From: Clostridium thermobutyricum | GTDB lineage: Bacteria > Bacillota > Clostridia > Ch29 | Assembly (NCBI GenBank): GCA_016842005.1 | Contig: JAENYD010000010.1 | Span: 1 to 64,000, forward strand | Length of the DNA stretch: 64,000 bases | Direction of reading: 5' to 3' | Part shown: piece by piece, positions 32,672-41,795 of the stretch | How positions within the stretch are numbered: position 1 is the stretch's first letter | Layout: each line of letters opens with the position of its first letter | Notes under the pieces: model-generated | What the model was told of the DNA's origin: nothing | Database searches by the model: none | Seen by the model: only the letters and a program-made list of their open reading frames with translations | Position numbers and translations under genes: made by a program

Positions 32672-33568
32672 ATGCTGGATTTTTATATCGTGGATGATGA
32701 TATAAGTATAAGAAGGGTGCTCGCCAACATTATTACAACCCGGCATCTCGGACAGGTTGTTGGTGAAAACGGAGACGGCAGCCAGGCATTTAATGAAATC
32801 CTGGAGATAAGTCCCGATATTGTTCTTATGGACTTACTGCTGCCGGGCAGCGACGGTATTGAAACAATCCGCAGACTGAAAGAAGCAGGTTCAGGTAGCC
32901 ACTTTATCATGATCTCACAGGTGGATGCCCAGGATATGGTTTCCATGGCTTACCAGAGCGGTATTGAATTCTATATACACAAACCTCTGAATGTCACCGA
33001 AGTTCTCTCGGTCATAGGCAGGGTCAATGAACTCATTCAGATGAAAAAATCCCTTTCCATAATACAGAAAACGGTAGAGCATATAAAACCCCGGAAAGAA
33101 AAGGATGTTCCGGAAACCCAAAATTCAAATCTCAGGTCTGTGGATGTCATTATATCAAACCTGGGTATAACCGGCGAAGCCGGCAGTAACGATATCAGGA
33201 GACTTGTCGAACTTGTATGCATGAAAAAGAAAAGCCTTACGGGAGAATATTTCAACTATAAACTGGGGGACATGTACAAAATGCTGAGCCTGCATTTTGA
33301 AAAAAACGAAAATTATCACCACTCCTCTTCGGAAGTAAAGGCCATAGAACAAAGAATCCGCAGGACAGTGGCAAAAGCACTCCAAAACCTTGCCACCCTT
33401 GGTATTGAAAACCCCCATGACCCGAAATTTACCCGCTATTCAACATCCCTGTTCGACTTCAAGGAAGTTAAACAGGAAATGGATTTCCTGAGGGGAGATT
33501 CCAACTATCACGGCAAGATAAATGTAAAAAAATTCATTGAAGGACTTATACTTCACCTGAATAAATGA
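32672..33568 (+). CDS. GlnL/YcbB-type response regulator
   Basis: 298 residues: receiver domain (FYIVDDDISIRR, VLMDLLLPGSDG, HKPLN) and a C-terminal YcbB domain with a winged-helix-like part (SEVKAIEQRIRRTVAKALQNL). Same layout as B. subtilis GlnL. It follows the kinase by 18 bases and ends in a terminator. The nearest possible target is the amino acid or acid transport cluster to the right, but that lies on the other strand and has its own sigma-54 regulator. Confidence 0.85.
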   Translation: MLDFYIVDDDISIRRVLANIITTRHLGQVVGENGDGSQAFNEILEISPDIVLMDLLLPGSDGIETIRRLKEAGSGSHFIMISQVDAQDMVSMAYQSGIEFYIHKPLNVTEVLSVIGRVNELIQMKKSLSIIQKTVEHIKPRKEKDVPETQNSNLRSVDVIISNLGITGEAGSNDIRRLVELVCMKKKSLTGEYFNYKLGDMYKMLSLHFEKNENYHHSSSEVKAIEQRIRRTVAKALQNLATLGIENPHDPKFTRYSTSLFDFKEVKQEMDFLRGDSNYHGKINVKKFIEGLILHLNK

Positions 33569-33569
33569 T

Positions 33570-33595
33570 AAAAAAGCGGCGTGGCCGCTTTTTTA
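33570..33595 (+). terminator. Terminator of the GlnK/GlnL-like operon
   Basis: AAAAAGCGGC / GCCGCTTTTTT with a three-base loop and a T run on the plus strand. It overlaps the stop codon of a decayed dehydrogenase end on the other strand. Confidence 0.85.
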
Positions 33596-33745
33596 TTCAA
33601 AAAAAGATATGGGTCCAATATCCGCCAGGGTTCTTAACCCGGGAAGGGCGTTAATTACTGCAGGGATAGCATTGACTATCATTGCGCAGGTTGCAATGTC
33701 GCCGTTGACTCCCCCGTCAATTCTCATGTCAATGTCAGGACACCC
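33593..33745 (-). pseudogene. C-terminal remnant of a 2,4-diaminopentanoate dehydrogenase-like enzyme
   Basis: A 50-codon minus-strand frame ending in TAA reads DMRIDGGVNGDIATCAMIV then NAIPAVINALPGLRTLADI, matching the last part of amino acid dehydrogenases of the dihydrodipicolinate reductase-like type used in ornithine or lysine fermentation. There is no start and the rest of the gene is absent. It abuts a TRAP permease remnant in another frame. Confidence 0.55.
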
Positions 33746-33953
33746 TCTGAAAGACAAGGTCTTGATAGAACCGGACTATATACAGAGGTACTGCTGCAGC
33801 AATCATTGCCAGTATGACATCCACTACGTGAAACCTGTGTCTGGGCCAGTTCTTCCTACTGGGATACAGGAGAAATATAAGGCTGAAGCCGAATACCACA
33901 TGTATAGATCTCTGGATCATGGCATCAAGCACTCCGAATAACGCAGTATACAT
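33735..33953 (-). pseudogene. N-terminal remnant of a TRAP permease
   Basis: About 70 residues (YTALFGVLDAMIQRSIHVVF, IFLLYPSRKNW) that align well with residues about 55-120 of the intact fused TRAP permease at 34055-36019 (YTAAFGVFPPTLQRAPHVGF, IFLLYPFRRKN). The match stops at FQRV, where the dehydrogenase remnant starts. So a second, diverged TRAP operon once stood here and was cut by a deletion. Confidence 0.75.
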
Positions 33954-34020
33954 ATATCTTCTCGGTTCCGTTTTGCGCCAAAAGTGTAATTGATGCAGGA
34001 TGCATATTCTCTCCCGAAGT

Positions 34021-34048
34021 AAAAAACGGCATCCCTTGATGCCGTTTT
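34021..34048 (-). terminator. Terminator of the TRAP operon
   Basis: AAAACGGCATC / GATGCCGTTTT with a four-base loop; six T follow on the minus strand, seven bases past the permease stop. Confidence 0.85.
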
Positions 34049-34054
34049 CCCAGA

Positions 34055-36019
34055 CTATGCCGCAGGTTCCTTTGCAGTTTTTTGCCTGGCTGCCTGTCTT
34101 CTTTGCAGCAGATAAATAGCCAGGAACATCGCTCCGGCTATTATATTCACCTTCAGGTTAACCACTACCAGGCCCAGTCCTGCAACAAATAAAACAATTC
34201 TCTTCCACGACTGGCAATTTGTTATAAAGAACCCGCTTACCCCTCCGCCTATGGCCAGCATTCCCACCAGAGCGGTCACCAGCGCAATGCTAAATTTAAG
34301 GGGTGTTGCCTCATACAGTACCAGCACCGGTGATGTGGCAAAGATGTACGGAACAAGGTAAGCTGCAAAGGCCAGTTTTGACGCCTGGATACCTGTCCTG
34401 AAGGGATTGGACCCGGCTATGCCAGAACCGGCAAAAGCTGCCAGGGCAACCGGAGGAGTAATATCGGCAATAATACCGAAATAGAATACGAACAGATGGG
34501 CCGCTATTACGGGGACCCCCACAGTAACGAGGGCAGGCGCGGCAATGGTTGCCTGAATGATGTAATTGGCCGTAGTAGGCATTCCCATGCCAAGCAGTAT
34601 GGAAGCAAACATGGTGAACAGCATGGTGAGGTATATATTGCCTTTCGACAGCTTGACAATCCCGTGGGCAAGTTTCAGCCCCAGCCCTGTAAGGGTCACT
34701 ACCCCCACTATTATACCTGCGGACGCACAGGCCATAACAACCGGCAGGGCCGAACGGGCACCGTCTTCCAGCCCCTCAAGTATTCCTTTGAACCCTATTC
34801 TTGTATCCTTCCTGATAAAGCTGACGGCAATGGTAAGGACAATACCGTAAAATGCCGCCTTCATAGGCGATTGCCCGGAGGCAAGGAAATAAATTATACC
34901 AAATATGGGAAGAGACAGGAACCATTTCTCCTTCAGAAGCATTTTAACACTGGGCAGTTGACTCTTCGGAAGTCCTTTCAATCCCGTCCGCTGAGCCTCC
35001 AGGTGAACCATAACAAATATACCGGTAAAATAGAGCAAGGCAGGCACTGCAGCCGACATTGCAATATAGATGTAAGGCAGATTGGTGAACTCAGTCATTA
35101 TGAATGCCGCAGCCCCCATTATAGGCGGCATGAGCTGTCCCCCCGTGGAAGCCGCAGCTTCAACCGCTCCCGCAAACTCTGCCCGGTAACCTATGCTCTT
35201 CATAAGGGGTATGGTCACGGAACCGGTACCAACCGTGTTCGCCACCGAACTGCCGGATACCGTCCCCTGGGTTGCGCTGGCCACTACAGCTGCCTTGGCA
35301 GGACCGCCTGTTGAGTGTCCCGCTATCCCCAGTGCAAGGTCGGTCAACCAGTCTCCGATACCTGTCTTCTTCAGGAAAGCGGCAAACACCAGGAACAGGA
35401 ATATGAAAGTGGATGAAACCATTATGGGAATACCCAGTATTGATTCGGTCTGCAGCCATCCATAGGTGGCTATCCTGTATATGTCGTATCCCCTGTGGGA
35501 CAGAAATCCCGGAAAAACAGGTCCGAAATATGCGTACAACAGAAAAAATGAAGCCAGGGATACCAGTACCGGACCGGCTATCCTCCTGGTTGCTTCCAGA
35601 ACCAGTAATACTGCAATTACAGATATAACAGTATCGGTCTTGTTGAACATCCCTACCCTGTGTATAATGCCTTCATACTGTACGATGTGATAAAAGGCAA
35701 CTATAAAAGACAGCGCCACCAGTATATAGTCATACCAGGGTATACCTTTATGGGCATTCTTCCTCCTGAAGGGATACAGCAGGAATATCAGTATCAGGGC
35801 AAATCCCACATGGGGAGCCCTCTGCAGTGTGGGAGGAAAAACCCCAAAGGCCGCCGTATATAATTGTAACAATGCCCATACAATAGCAATAACTGAAATA
35901 ACAGTTTTCATGGGCCCGTCGAAACGACGATAGGAAAATTCCCTATCGTACTTGGCCATTATATCTTCACTCTGCTGACTCTCTTTACTCAAATTCTTTA
36001 TACTGTATTTCTCAGCCAA
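34055..36019 (-). CDS. TRAP transporter permease, fused 4TM/12TM
   Basis: 654 residues, the normal size of DctQ-DctM fusions in TAXI-type TRAP systems. Many membrane segments; conserved stretches include GGPAKAAVVASATQGTVSGSS, ANTVGTGSVTIPLM, GGQLMPPIMGAAAFIM and LGMGMPTTANYI. It moves an organic acid or amino acid with sodium or protons, delivered by the binding protein at 36592-37566. Start is a TTG after AGGTGGGG, overlapping the DUF1850 gene by 22 bases. Confidence 0.93.
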   Translation of the reverse strand: MAEKYSIKNLSKESQQSEDIMAKYDREFSYRRFDGPMKTVISVIAIVWALLQLYTAAFGVFPPTLQRAPHVGFALILIFLLYPFRRKNAHKGIPWYDYILVALSFIVAFYHIVQYEGIIHRVGMFNKTDTVISVIAVLLVLEATRRIAGPVLVSLASFFLLYAYFGPVFPGFLSHRGYDIYRIATYGWLQTESILGIPIMVSSTFIFLFLVFAAFLKKTGIGDWLTDLALGIAGHSTGGPAKAAVVASATQGTVSGSSVANTVGTGSVTIPLMKSIGYRAEFAGAVEAAASTGGQLMPPIMGAAAFIMTEFTNLPYIYIAMSAAVPALLYFTGIFVMVHLEAQRTGLKGLPKSQLPSVKMLLKEKWFLSLPIFGIIYFLASGQSPMKAAFYGIVLTIAVSFIRKDTRIGFKGILEGLEDGARSALPVVMACASAGIIVGVVTLTGLGLKLAHGIVKLSKGNIYLTMLFTMFASILLGMGMPTTANYIIQATIAAPALVTVGVPVIAAHLFVFYFGIIADITPPVALAAFAGSGIAGSNPFRTGIQASKLAFAAYLVPYIFATSPVLVLYEATPLKFSIALVTALVGMLAIGGGVSGFFITNCQSWKRIVLFVAGLGLVVVNLKVNIIAGAMFLAIYLLQRRQAARQKTAKEPAA

Positions 36020-36534
36020 ATCTTCCCCACCTCTTTCATGAATTCAAATAATGTTACATCCTGAACCTGAATTATTACGTATCCGCCTGGTTCATCCAAT
36101 TCGTTAAGCAATATCTCTTTTCCCCTGAAGATTATAATATGCCTGGCGATAACCTGGCCTATCCTTACCGGTAATTGGTCAAAGGTCAAATCATAGTTGT
36201 ACACTCTGAAATACCCGTCCTTCACTTCCCATTTGGTGCCAGACTCAGGTCCATTGGGAAGATTGGGTCCGTGCTCGTTAAAAATCATTTCCACAACGTC
36301 AAAACCGTTATTCCGGTTAATGCTGAACCTTTCTGTGACATACTGCTTTGTAACAGAGTGTTTCCACTTCAAAACCACTTCAGTCTCACCGTGTACCGCC
36401 CTCTGGTATAAAACCGGATAAACCCTTTCCTGGCTGTCTCCATCATATATGCGCAGGACCTTGACCCTGACGCCAAAAACTGTGATGATAGCTACAGCAA
36501 TTAGTACTACAGCTAATAATTGTCTTCTTCTCAT
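35998..36534 (-). CDS. DUF1850 membrane-anchored protein
   Basis: 178 residues with one N-terminal membrane anchor (LLAVVLIAVAIITVFGV) and a beta-rich outer domain (FKWKHSVTKQYVTERF-type WKHSVTKQYVTERF). DUF1850 proteins are small partners commonly encoded between the TAXI binding protein and the fused TRAP permease, exactly as here; the mechanistic role is unknown. Confidence 0.85.
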   Translation of the reverse strand: MRRRQLLAVVLIAVAIITVFGVRVKVLRIYDGDSQERVYPVLYQRAVHGETEVVLKWKHSVTKQYVTERFSINRNNGFDVVEMIFNEHGPNLPNGPESGTKWEVKDGYFRVYNYDLTFDQLPVRIGQVIARHIIIFRGKEILLNELDEPGGYVIIQVQDVTLFEFMKEVGKIWLRNTV

Positions 36535-36537
36535 AAT

Positions 36538-36575
36538 TCAAAAGCCGGGGGGTATTTACCACCCCGGCTTTTTAC
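36538..36575 (-). terminator. Internal terminator after the binding-protein gene
   Basis: Stem AAAAAGCCGGGG / CCCCGGCTTTT between the binding protein and the DUF1850-permease genes. A partial stop here would give excess binding protein over permease, a common design. Confidence 0.75.
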
Positions 36576-36591
36576 CCCCTTTAAGGTGTGA

Positions 36592-37566
36592 CTACATCAG
36601 GCCTTTTTCTTTATAGTACTTGATTGCACCGGGATGGAAGTCAGTGGTAACGCCATCCAGGGCAGTGTCAAGAGAAATGTATTCTCCTCTTGCATGACCT
36701 TTAGCTATATCAGCATTCTTCTCGTAGAACACCTTGGTCATTTCATATACCAGGTCCTCATCCAGGTCTTCCCTTACGTACAGTACAGCCTGGAATGATA
36801 CGGTCTTAACATCTTTGTCTATACCATTGTAAGTACCTGCAGGGATAACGTATCTGGATACCAGGGGATAAATGTCTTTAATCTTGGCCAGTAATGCGTC
36901 ATCAATCTCGATAAGATTGATATCCCTGGAAGTATTCAGGTCAACGATTGCGGCACCGGGAACTGCTATAACGTTCCATGCTGCATCAATCTGTCCGTCC
37001 TTCATCTTCATGACAGCATCGCCGAAGGTGGCATATTCAGCTTTAACATCATCAACCGTCATACCTGCAGCCTGGAGAATAACCTTGGTGGCTGCCTGGG
37101 TACCGCTGCCTGTAGGTCCAAGGGCAACTTTCTTGCCGGCCATATCCTGGGGAGTAAATATTCCGGCTTCTGCAAGGGCAACCCCCTGAACAACCTCAGG
37201 ATATACAACCCCGATAGCCTTGAAGTTTTGCACCGGCTCGGCGAATTCTCCTTCGCCCTTCCACGCCTGGTCGGCAATATTATTCATCGCCATAACTATA
37301 TCCGCCTGACCGGTAGCCAGAAGCTTGATATTTTCAATCGAAGCACCGGAAGGCTGTACGGTAATATTCACGCTGGGAATATTCTCGTTCAATACATTTG
37401 CTATAGCTCCGCCAAGGGGATAATATGTCCCGCTGGTTCCGCCTGTTGCGAACAACAACTCAGTCTTTTTCTCTCCGCTCTGCTCTGCAGGCTTGCTGCA
37501 TCCAGCCAGTGCAAGGGACAGCACCACAAATGCGACTAAAGCAATAACAGTAATCCTCTTTTTCAT
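36592..37566 (-). CDS. TAXI-family TRAP solute-binding lipoprotein
   Basis: 324 residues from an ATG after GAGGAGG. Lipoprotein signal ending LALAGCSKP. FATGGTSGTYYPLGGAIANVL is the TAXI family signature, and GKKVALGPTGSGTQAA follows in the middle. It binds solute outside the membrane for the permease encoded downstream. Known TAXI ligands include glutamate and other acids; the ligand here may be the substrate of the aminotransferase and cleavage enzyme encoded just upstream. Confidence 0.93.
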   Translation of the reverse strand: MKKRITVIALVAFVVLSLALAGCSKPAEQSGEKKTELLFATGGTSGTYYPLGGAIANVLNENIPSVNITVQPSGASIENIKLLATGQADIVMAMNNIADQAWKGEGEFAEPVQNFKAIGVVYPEVVQGVALAEAGIFTPQDMAGKKVALGPTGSGTQAATKVILQAAGMTVDDVKAEYATFGDAVMKMKDGQIDAAWNVIAVPGAAIVDLNTSRDINLIEIDDALLAKIKDIYPLVSRYVIPAGTYNGIDKDVKTVSFQAVLYVREDLDEDLVYEMTKVFYEKNADIAKGHARGEYISLDTALDGVTTDFHPGAIKYYKEKGLM

Positions 37567-37875
37567 TCTTTGACCTCCTCGTATTATTTGGTAATGCTTT
37601 TTCACACATCTTTAATAGTTTGTGCTAATCCGGCAATTACCACCTCCAATTTTAGCCTGTTAGCATGTATGCAGGCCATTAGGTTCAATATTTCTACAAT
37701 TCAACCGGGATTCCTTCTGTATGTTTGTGTTGTTTCCTGCTTTATTCTGTAGTTTTTAATTCAGAAAATTCTGCTATATGCATAAAGGCATCGCTTATCC
37801 TCTACTATTGCCCGGTTCTTTCCTGCCGGACACCCATGAAAGGGCTCCCCCGGTGTTAGCCATATATGTCTCCCG
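37567..37875 (-). other. Intergenic leader of the TAXI gene
   Basis: 309 bases without a gene. There is no GG-N10-GC sigma-54 promoter and no clear vegetative promoter. The inverted repeat GCCTG-N12-CAGGC (about 37658-37680) surrounds GCATACATGC, which shares GCATAC with the 15-bp palindrome at 40222; this may be a further, weak regulator site. Confidence 0.3.
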
Positions 37876-38706
37876 CTACTTCTTTTGCAGACCCAATATT
37901 TCCCGGGCTTCGTCAGGGTTCGCAACCTCTCTCCCCAGCTCCCCGGCAATCCTCACTACCCTTTCCACCAGCATAACATTGCTGGCCAGCACACCCTTCT
38001 CATAAAGCAGGGTATCTTCCAGTCCGGTTCTGACATGACCTCCCAGAAGCATGGACATTGTAATCATGGGCACCTGGGCTGGGCCGATGCCGCACACTGT
38101 AAAAGTAGAGCCGGGAGGAATGGACTCCACCATATGCAGGAGATTTTTGGGAGTTCCCCTGGCAGAACCCAGAACGTTCATAACCAGGTCAAAATGAAGG
38201 GGTGCTTTCAGAACACCTTTTTTCAGCAGATATCTGGCATTATCTATCATGCCTAAATCAAAGGCTTCAATCTCCGGCTTGATATTGTTGTCATACATCT
38301 TGTTCGCCAGGGCTTCTATCAGTTCAAAGGAATTGGCATTAACCATCGTTGCGAAGTTCGAAGACCCTGTAGACAGGCTGGCCATCTCTGCATTAAGGTC
38401 CAGCATCTGTCCTCTCCATTGGATGGGGTCGGCATCTTTCCCGCCTCCCCGGGCACCGGTGGAAAGCTGGGTTATTATATCGCATCCCCTGGCCTCCAGT
38501 TTGTCCAGGACTTCCTTGTACAGATGCCTGTCACAGGTGGGCCTGCCTTCTTTGTCCCTGACATGTATGTGCGCTATGGAAGCTCCAAGTTCCCGGCACC
38601 TGACAATATCCTCCACAATCTCATCCGGAGTTACCGGTGTATTGGGGTTGGTTTCCTTGGTTGGCACATTCCCTGTCGGTGCAATGGTTATTATCAGTTT
38701 ACTCAT
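37876..38706 (-). CDS. Beta-keto acid cleavage enzyme (BKACE/Kce family)
   Basis: 276 residues. Family signatures: IAPTGNVPTKETNP, HIHVRD with the two zinc-binding histidines near residues 46-48, QLSTGARGG and GGHVRTGLEDTL. These zinc enzymes condense a beta-keto acid with acetyl-CoA and split it to acetoacetate and a new acyl-CoA; the founding member acts on 3-keto-5-aminohexanoate in lysine fermentation. Substrate here unproven, though the neighbours (aminotransferase, TRAP uptake, dehydrogenase remnant) fit amino acid fermentation. It is 13 bases after the aminotransferase. Confidence 0.9.
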   Translation of the reverse strand: MSKLIITIAPTGNVPTKETNPNTPVTPDEIVEDIVRCRELGASIAHIHVRDKEGRPTCDRHLYKEVLDKLEARGCDIITQLSTGARGGGKDADPIQWRGQMLDLNAEMASLSTGSSNFATMVNANSFELIEALANKMYDNNIKPEIEAFDLGMIDNARYLLKKGVLKAPLHFDLVMNVLGSARGTPKNLLHMVESIPPGSTFTVCGIGPAQVPMITMSMLLGGHVRTGLEDTLLYEKGVLASNVMLVERVVRIAGELGREVANPDEAREILGLQKK

Positions 38707-38719
38707 ATTCTTCCGCCTC

Positions 38720-40075
38720 CTATCCGATTAATTGTTCAGATGTCCTGGCAATGGCCTTCTCCAGTTTTTCACAGATAAGGTCAGCCTCATCGGTAGTAAT
38801 GGTAATGGGGGGTGCCAGCAGTATATGGTCTCCCCTTATACCGTCCACCGAACCGCCTCCCGGATAGGGTACAAGGCCCTCATCCAGACAGTTTACAGTA
38901 ACCAGACCTTTAACGTTTTTGGAAGGTTCAAAGGGTTCCCTGGTTTCCCTGTCCTTAACAAACTCTATTCCGAACATCAGACCCCTGCCCCTTACATCGC
39001 CTACAACAGGATAGTCATACAGCTTCTGGAACCTGTTCAACAGGTATTCCCCCATCACGGCAGCATTCTTCACCAGGTTATCCCTCTTGAGGATATCCAG
39101 CACTTTGCTTCCTATTGCACAGGACAGGGGATTGGCGCCGTAAGTATGACCGTGGACGAATTGTCCCGATCCTTCTACCATTATGGTATCAAAAACGCGT
39201 TTGTTTGCCACCGCAGCCCCCAGAGGCGTGTAGCCGCAGCTCATCCCCTTGGCACATGCTATGAGGTCCGGAACCACTCCATAGTGGTCAATGCCGAAAT
39301 TCCTTCCTGTCCTTCCGAATCCCATCATCACTTCATCCGATATGAACAGTATATCGTACCTGTCACAAATATCCCTGATAACCTTAAAATACTCCTTGGG
39401 GGGACATGCTGCCGGTGCGGCCGAACCAACCACAGGTTCCGCAATAAAAGCCGCCACATTTTCCTCTCCCCATCGCAAAATCTCCCTCTCCAGTTCATAT
39501 GCGCAGGCTACGCCGCATTCGGGATACCGGCTGTTATAAGGACATCTGTAGCAATAAGCCTGGTTGATCTTGGGGAAATCGCACAGATAGGGGTCATAAA
39601 TCTTTCTTCTCCCGATTGTCCCGGACATGGACAGGGCGCCGATGGTAGCGCCGTGATAGGAGGGCCAGCGGGATATGACCTTCCACTTGGACGTATTGCC
39701 GTCCCTTTCCTTGAAATACTGCCTGGTCAGCTTGACGCAGGTTTCAGTGGCTTCACTGCCGCCGGAGACAAAGTACACATGGTCAAGGTCTCCCGGTGTC
39801 ATTTCAGCCACTTTACGGGCACATTCCTCCACAGGCTCCGACGTAAACCTTGACAGGTGAGTGAAGGCAACCTTTCTGATCTGCTCCGCGGCCACCAGGG
39901 CAACCTCTTCGTTACCGTGGCCGATGTTTGCCACTGCGGAGCCGCAGCACCCGTCGATGTATTCTTTTCCTTTGTCGTCGTACAGATAAATGCCCTGTCC
40001 CCTTTCAATCCTCGGATAATGCCAGTTCTGGTTTCTATAAAAAACATTGTTTTTTGGTGCTTTGTTCAGACTCAT
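38720..40075 (-). CDS. Class III (omega/beta) aminotransferase
   Basis: 451 residues of fold-type I PLP enzymes. GSEATETCVKLTRQYF, DEVMMGFGRTG and the lysine in IACAKGMSCGYTPLGA are visible. The class moves amino groups at beta, gamma or omega positions, which would give the beta-keto acid used by the next enzyme. First gene after a sigma-54 promoter. An odd cysteine cluster YCYRCPYNSRYPECGVAC near residues 185-200 occurs in some relatives and might bind metal. Confidence 0.9.
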   Translation of the reverse strand: MSLNKAPKNNVFYRNQNWHYPRIERGQGIYLYDDKGKEYIDGCCGSAVANIGHGNEEVALVAAEQIRKVAFTHLSRFTSEPVEECARKVAEMTPGDLDHVYFVSGGSEATETCVKLTRQYFKERDGNTSKWKVISRWPSYHGATIGALSMSGTIGRRKIYDPYLCDFPKINQAYCYRCPYNSRYPECGVACAYELEREILRWGEENVAAFIAEPVVGSAAPAACPPKEYFKVIRDICDRYDILFISDEVMMGFGRTGRNFGIDHYGVVPDLIACAKGMSCGYTPLGAAVANKRVFDTIMVEGSGQFVHGHTYGANPLSCAIGSKVLDILKRDNLVKNAAVMGEYLLNRFQKLYDYPVVGDVRGRGLMFGIEFVKDRETREPFEPSKNVKGLVTVNCLDEGLVPYPGGGSVDGIRGDHILLAPPITITTDEADLICEKLEKAIARTSEQLIG

Positions 40076-40124
40076 TCATATACCTCCCATCAATACGGTT
40101 CATTTTATAATAATTATAAATGTG

Positions 40125-40140
40125 TGCAAGGGTTATGCCA
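40125..40140 (-). promoter_or_regulatory. Sigma-54 (-24/-12) promoter
   Basis: Minus strand TGGCATAACCCTTGCA has GG and GC separated by ten bases and lies 50 bases upstream of the aminotransferase start. Confidence 0.8.
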
Positions 40141-40167
40141 ATGCACCGGTACATCAGACTACTCAAA

Positions 40168-40205
40168 AATACAAAAAAAAACAGGATTATTTGAAGAATA
40201 ATCCC
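40168..40205 (-). terminator. Terminator after the sigma-54 regulator gene
   Basis: GGATTATT / AATAATCC hairpin followed on the minus strand by nine T. It insulates the aminotransferase promoter from the regulator transcript. Confidence 0.88.
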
Positions 40206-40221
40206 GCTAGGGCGCTGTTCG

Positions 40222-40257
40222 GCATACAGCATATGCAATGCCGCATATGCTGTATGC
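40222..40257. promoter_or_regulatory. Perfect 15-bp inverted repeat, likely activator site
   Basis: GCATACAGCATATGC-N6-GCATATGCTGTATGC, with every base paired, centred about 105 bases upstream of the sigma-54 promoter and touching the regulator stop codon. Position and symmetry fit a dimeric enhancer-binding protein. Confidence 0.75.
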
Positions 40258-41696
40258 TATATTGCATCATGCATATAGTCTATATTGTACTTTTTGGCCT
40301 TTCTTACCACAGTGGATTGGTCCACCCCCAGGACTCTGGCGGCTTTACGGGTGGAGCCGCAGCGTTTCAGGGCTTCCTCGACAGCCATCTTCTCCGTCTT
40401 CTCCACCTGCTCTTTTAGGGTCAGTTCCCTGGCGTCTTCCAGTTGAATATCCTCATTTCTGTCTATAAAATAGTCATTAACATCTTTGAGGGTTATATCC
40501 TCTTCATCGGTTATTACAATCATTCTCTCCACAAAATTCTGGAGCTCCCTCACATTACCCGGCCAGGAATATCGGGTCAGCTTTTCAATGATTTCATTGG
40601 ACAGCTTCTTGTTGGTATTATATTTCTTATTGTAGCCGTGCATGAAATAGACAATCAACGATAATATATCCTCTTTCCTTTCCCTGAGGGGCGGAATAAT
40701 AATGGGGACAACATTCAGACGATAATACAGGTCTTCCCTGAACTGGCCTCTCTTGACCATCTCTACAAGATTTCTGTTAGTAGCGGCTATAACCCTGGTA
40801 TCTATTTTTCTGGGTTTGGTTCCCCCGACCGGTATAATCTCCTTGTCCTGCAATACCCTGAGCAGCTTGGCCTGCAAGTGCACCGGCATCTCTCCAATCT
40901 CATCCAGAAGGATGGTGCCTCCGCTGGCCAGTTCAAACATGCCCGTTTTACCTTCTTTACTGGCCCCGGTAAAAGAACCTTTTTCGTAACCGAACAACTC
41001 GGATTCCAGCAGGTTTTCGGGTATGGATGCGCAGTTAACCTTGATAAAGGGTCCCTGATTGTTTGCGCTGGCTTTATGAATTATCTTGGCAATAATTTCT
41101 TTGCCCACCCCCGATTCACCCAGAATAAGCACGGTAGAATCCACCTTGGCAACCCTCATGGCCAGGTCAAGAACATGCAGCATCTTGTCGCTCCTGGCCA
41201 CAAAATCCTCCATTGCCCCGATCCTGGACTTATGCTTTCCTTCCCCCACCGAAAATTCCTTTGTCTCTTCAATCTTACTCTCCATACGCATGAGTTCCGT
41301 TATATCCCATACCGTATTGACTATTCTCACCAGCTGTCCGTCCTGGTCAAAGATGGGCTTGCCTTTAGCCATCAGTTTTTTACCTGTTTTGCAGGTATAT
41401 ATAACCGTTGCAGGCGATCTGGTCTGTATTACGACCATACTGGCCGACTCTGTGAAATATCCTTCATTCACCAGGTCATTGAGCTTTTTCCCCACCAGTT
41501 CGCTGGCAGGAATACCGGACATGGTCTCATAGATAGAATTGACCATCAGGGTTTTCCCTTCACCGTCAGCCAGATAGATCCCCGCATATATGCTGTCAAT
41601 TATTGTTTTCAATTCCTTATTCTCTTTCTGCAGTTCGGTAATCCTTTCTATAAGTTCCCGTTTGTCAAGGGCCTCAAGCTCTCTTACGCTTTCCAC
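40257..41696 (-). CDS. Sigma-54-dependent activator with one PAS domain
   Basis: 479 residues from a GTG seven bases after GAGGGG. An N-terminal coiled coil (about 1-30), a PAS domain (about 30-140), the AAA+ domain (about 160-390: GESGVGKE, a GSFTGA loop, LLDEIGEMP) and a Fis-type helix-turn-helix (CGSTRKAARVLGVDQSTVVRKA). The GSFTGA spelling of the sigma-54 contact loop is a tolerated variant. It probably drives the aminotransferase-BKACE-TRAP transporter genes from the palindrome and promoter beyond its stop. Confidence 0.9.
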   Translation of the reverse strand: MESVRELEALDKRELIERITELQKENKELKTIIDSIYAGIYLADGEGKTLMVNSIYETMSGIPASELVGKKLNDLVNEGYFTESASMVVIQTRSPATVIYTCKTGKKLMAKGKPIFDQDGQLVRIVNTVWDITELMRMESKIEETKEFSVGEGKHKSRIGAMEDFVARSDKMLHVLDLAMRVAKVDSTVLILGESGVGKEIIAKIIHKASANNQGPFIKVNCASIPENLLESELFGYEKGSFTGASKEGKTGMFELASGGTILLDEIGEMPVHLQAKLLRVLQDKEIIPVGGTKPRKIDTRVIAATNRNLVEMVKRGQFREDLYYRLNVVPIIIPPLRERKEDILSLIVYFMHGYNKKYNTNKKLSNEIIEKLTRYSWPGNVRELQNFVERMIVITDEEDITLKDVNDYFIDRNEDIQLEDARELTLKEQVEKTEKMAVEEALKRCGSTRKAARVLGVDQSTVVRKAKKYNIDYMHDAI

Positions 41697-41795
41697 AGAA
41701 TATCCCCTCACCCCGCAAAAATATTTATTCTATTATACCATATTTCTGCGGACATAACCTCTAAGCAAAAAAGGGCTTATACTCCGCATCTGTTC

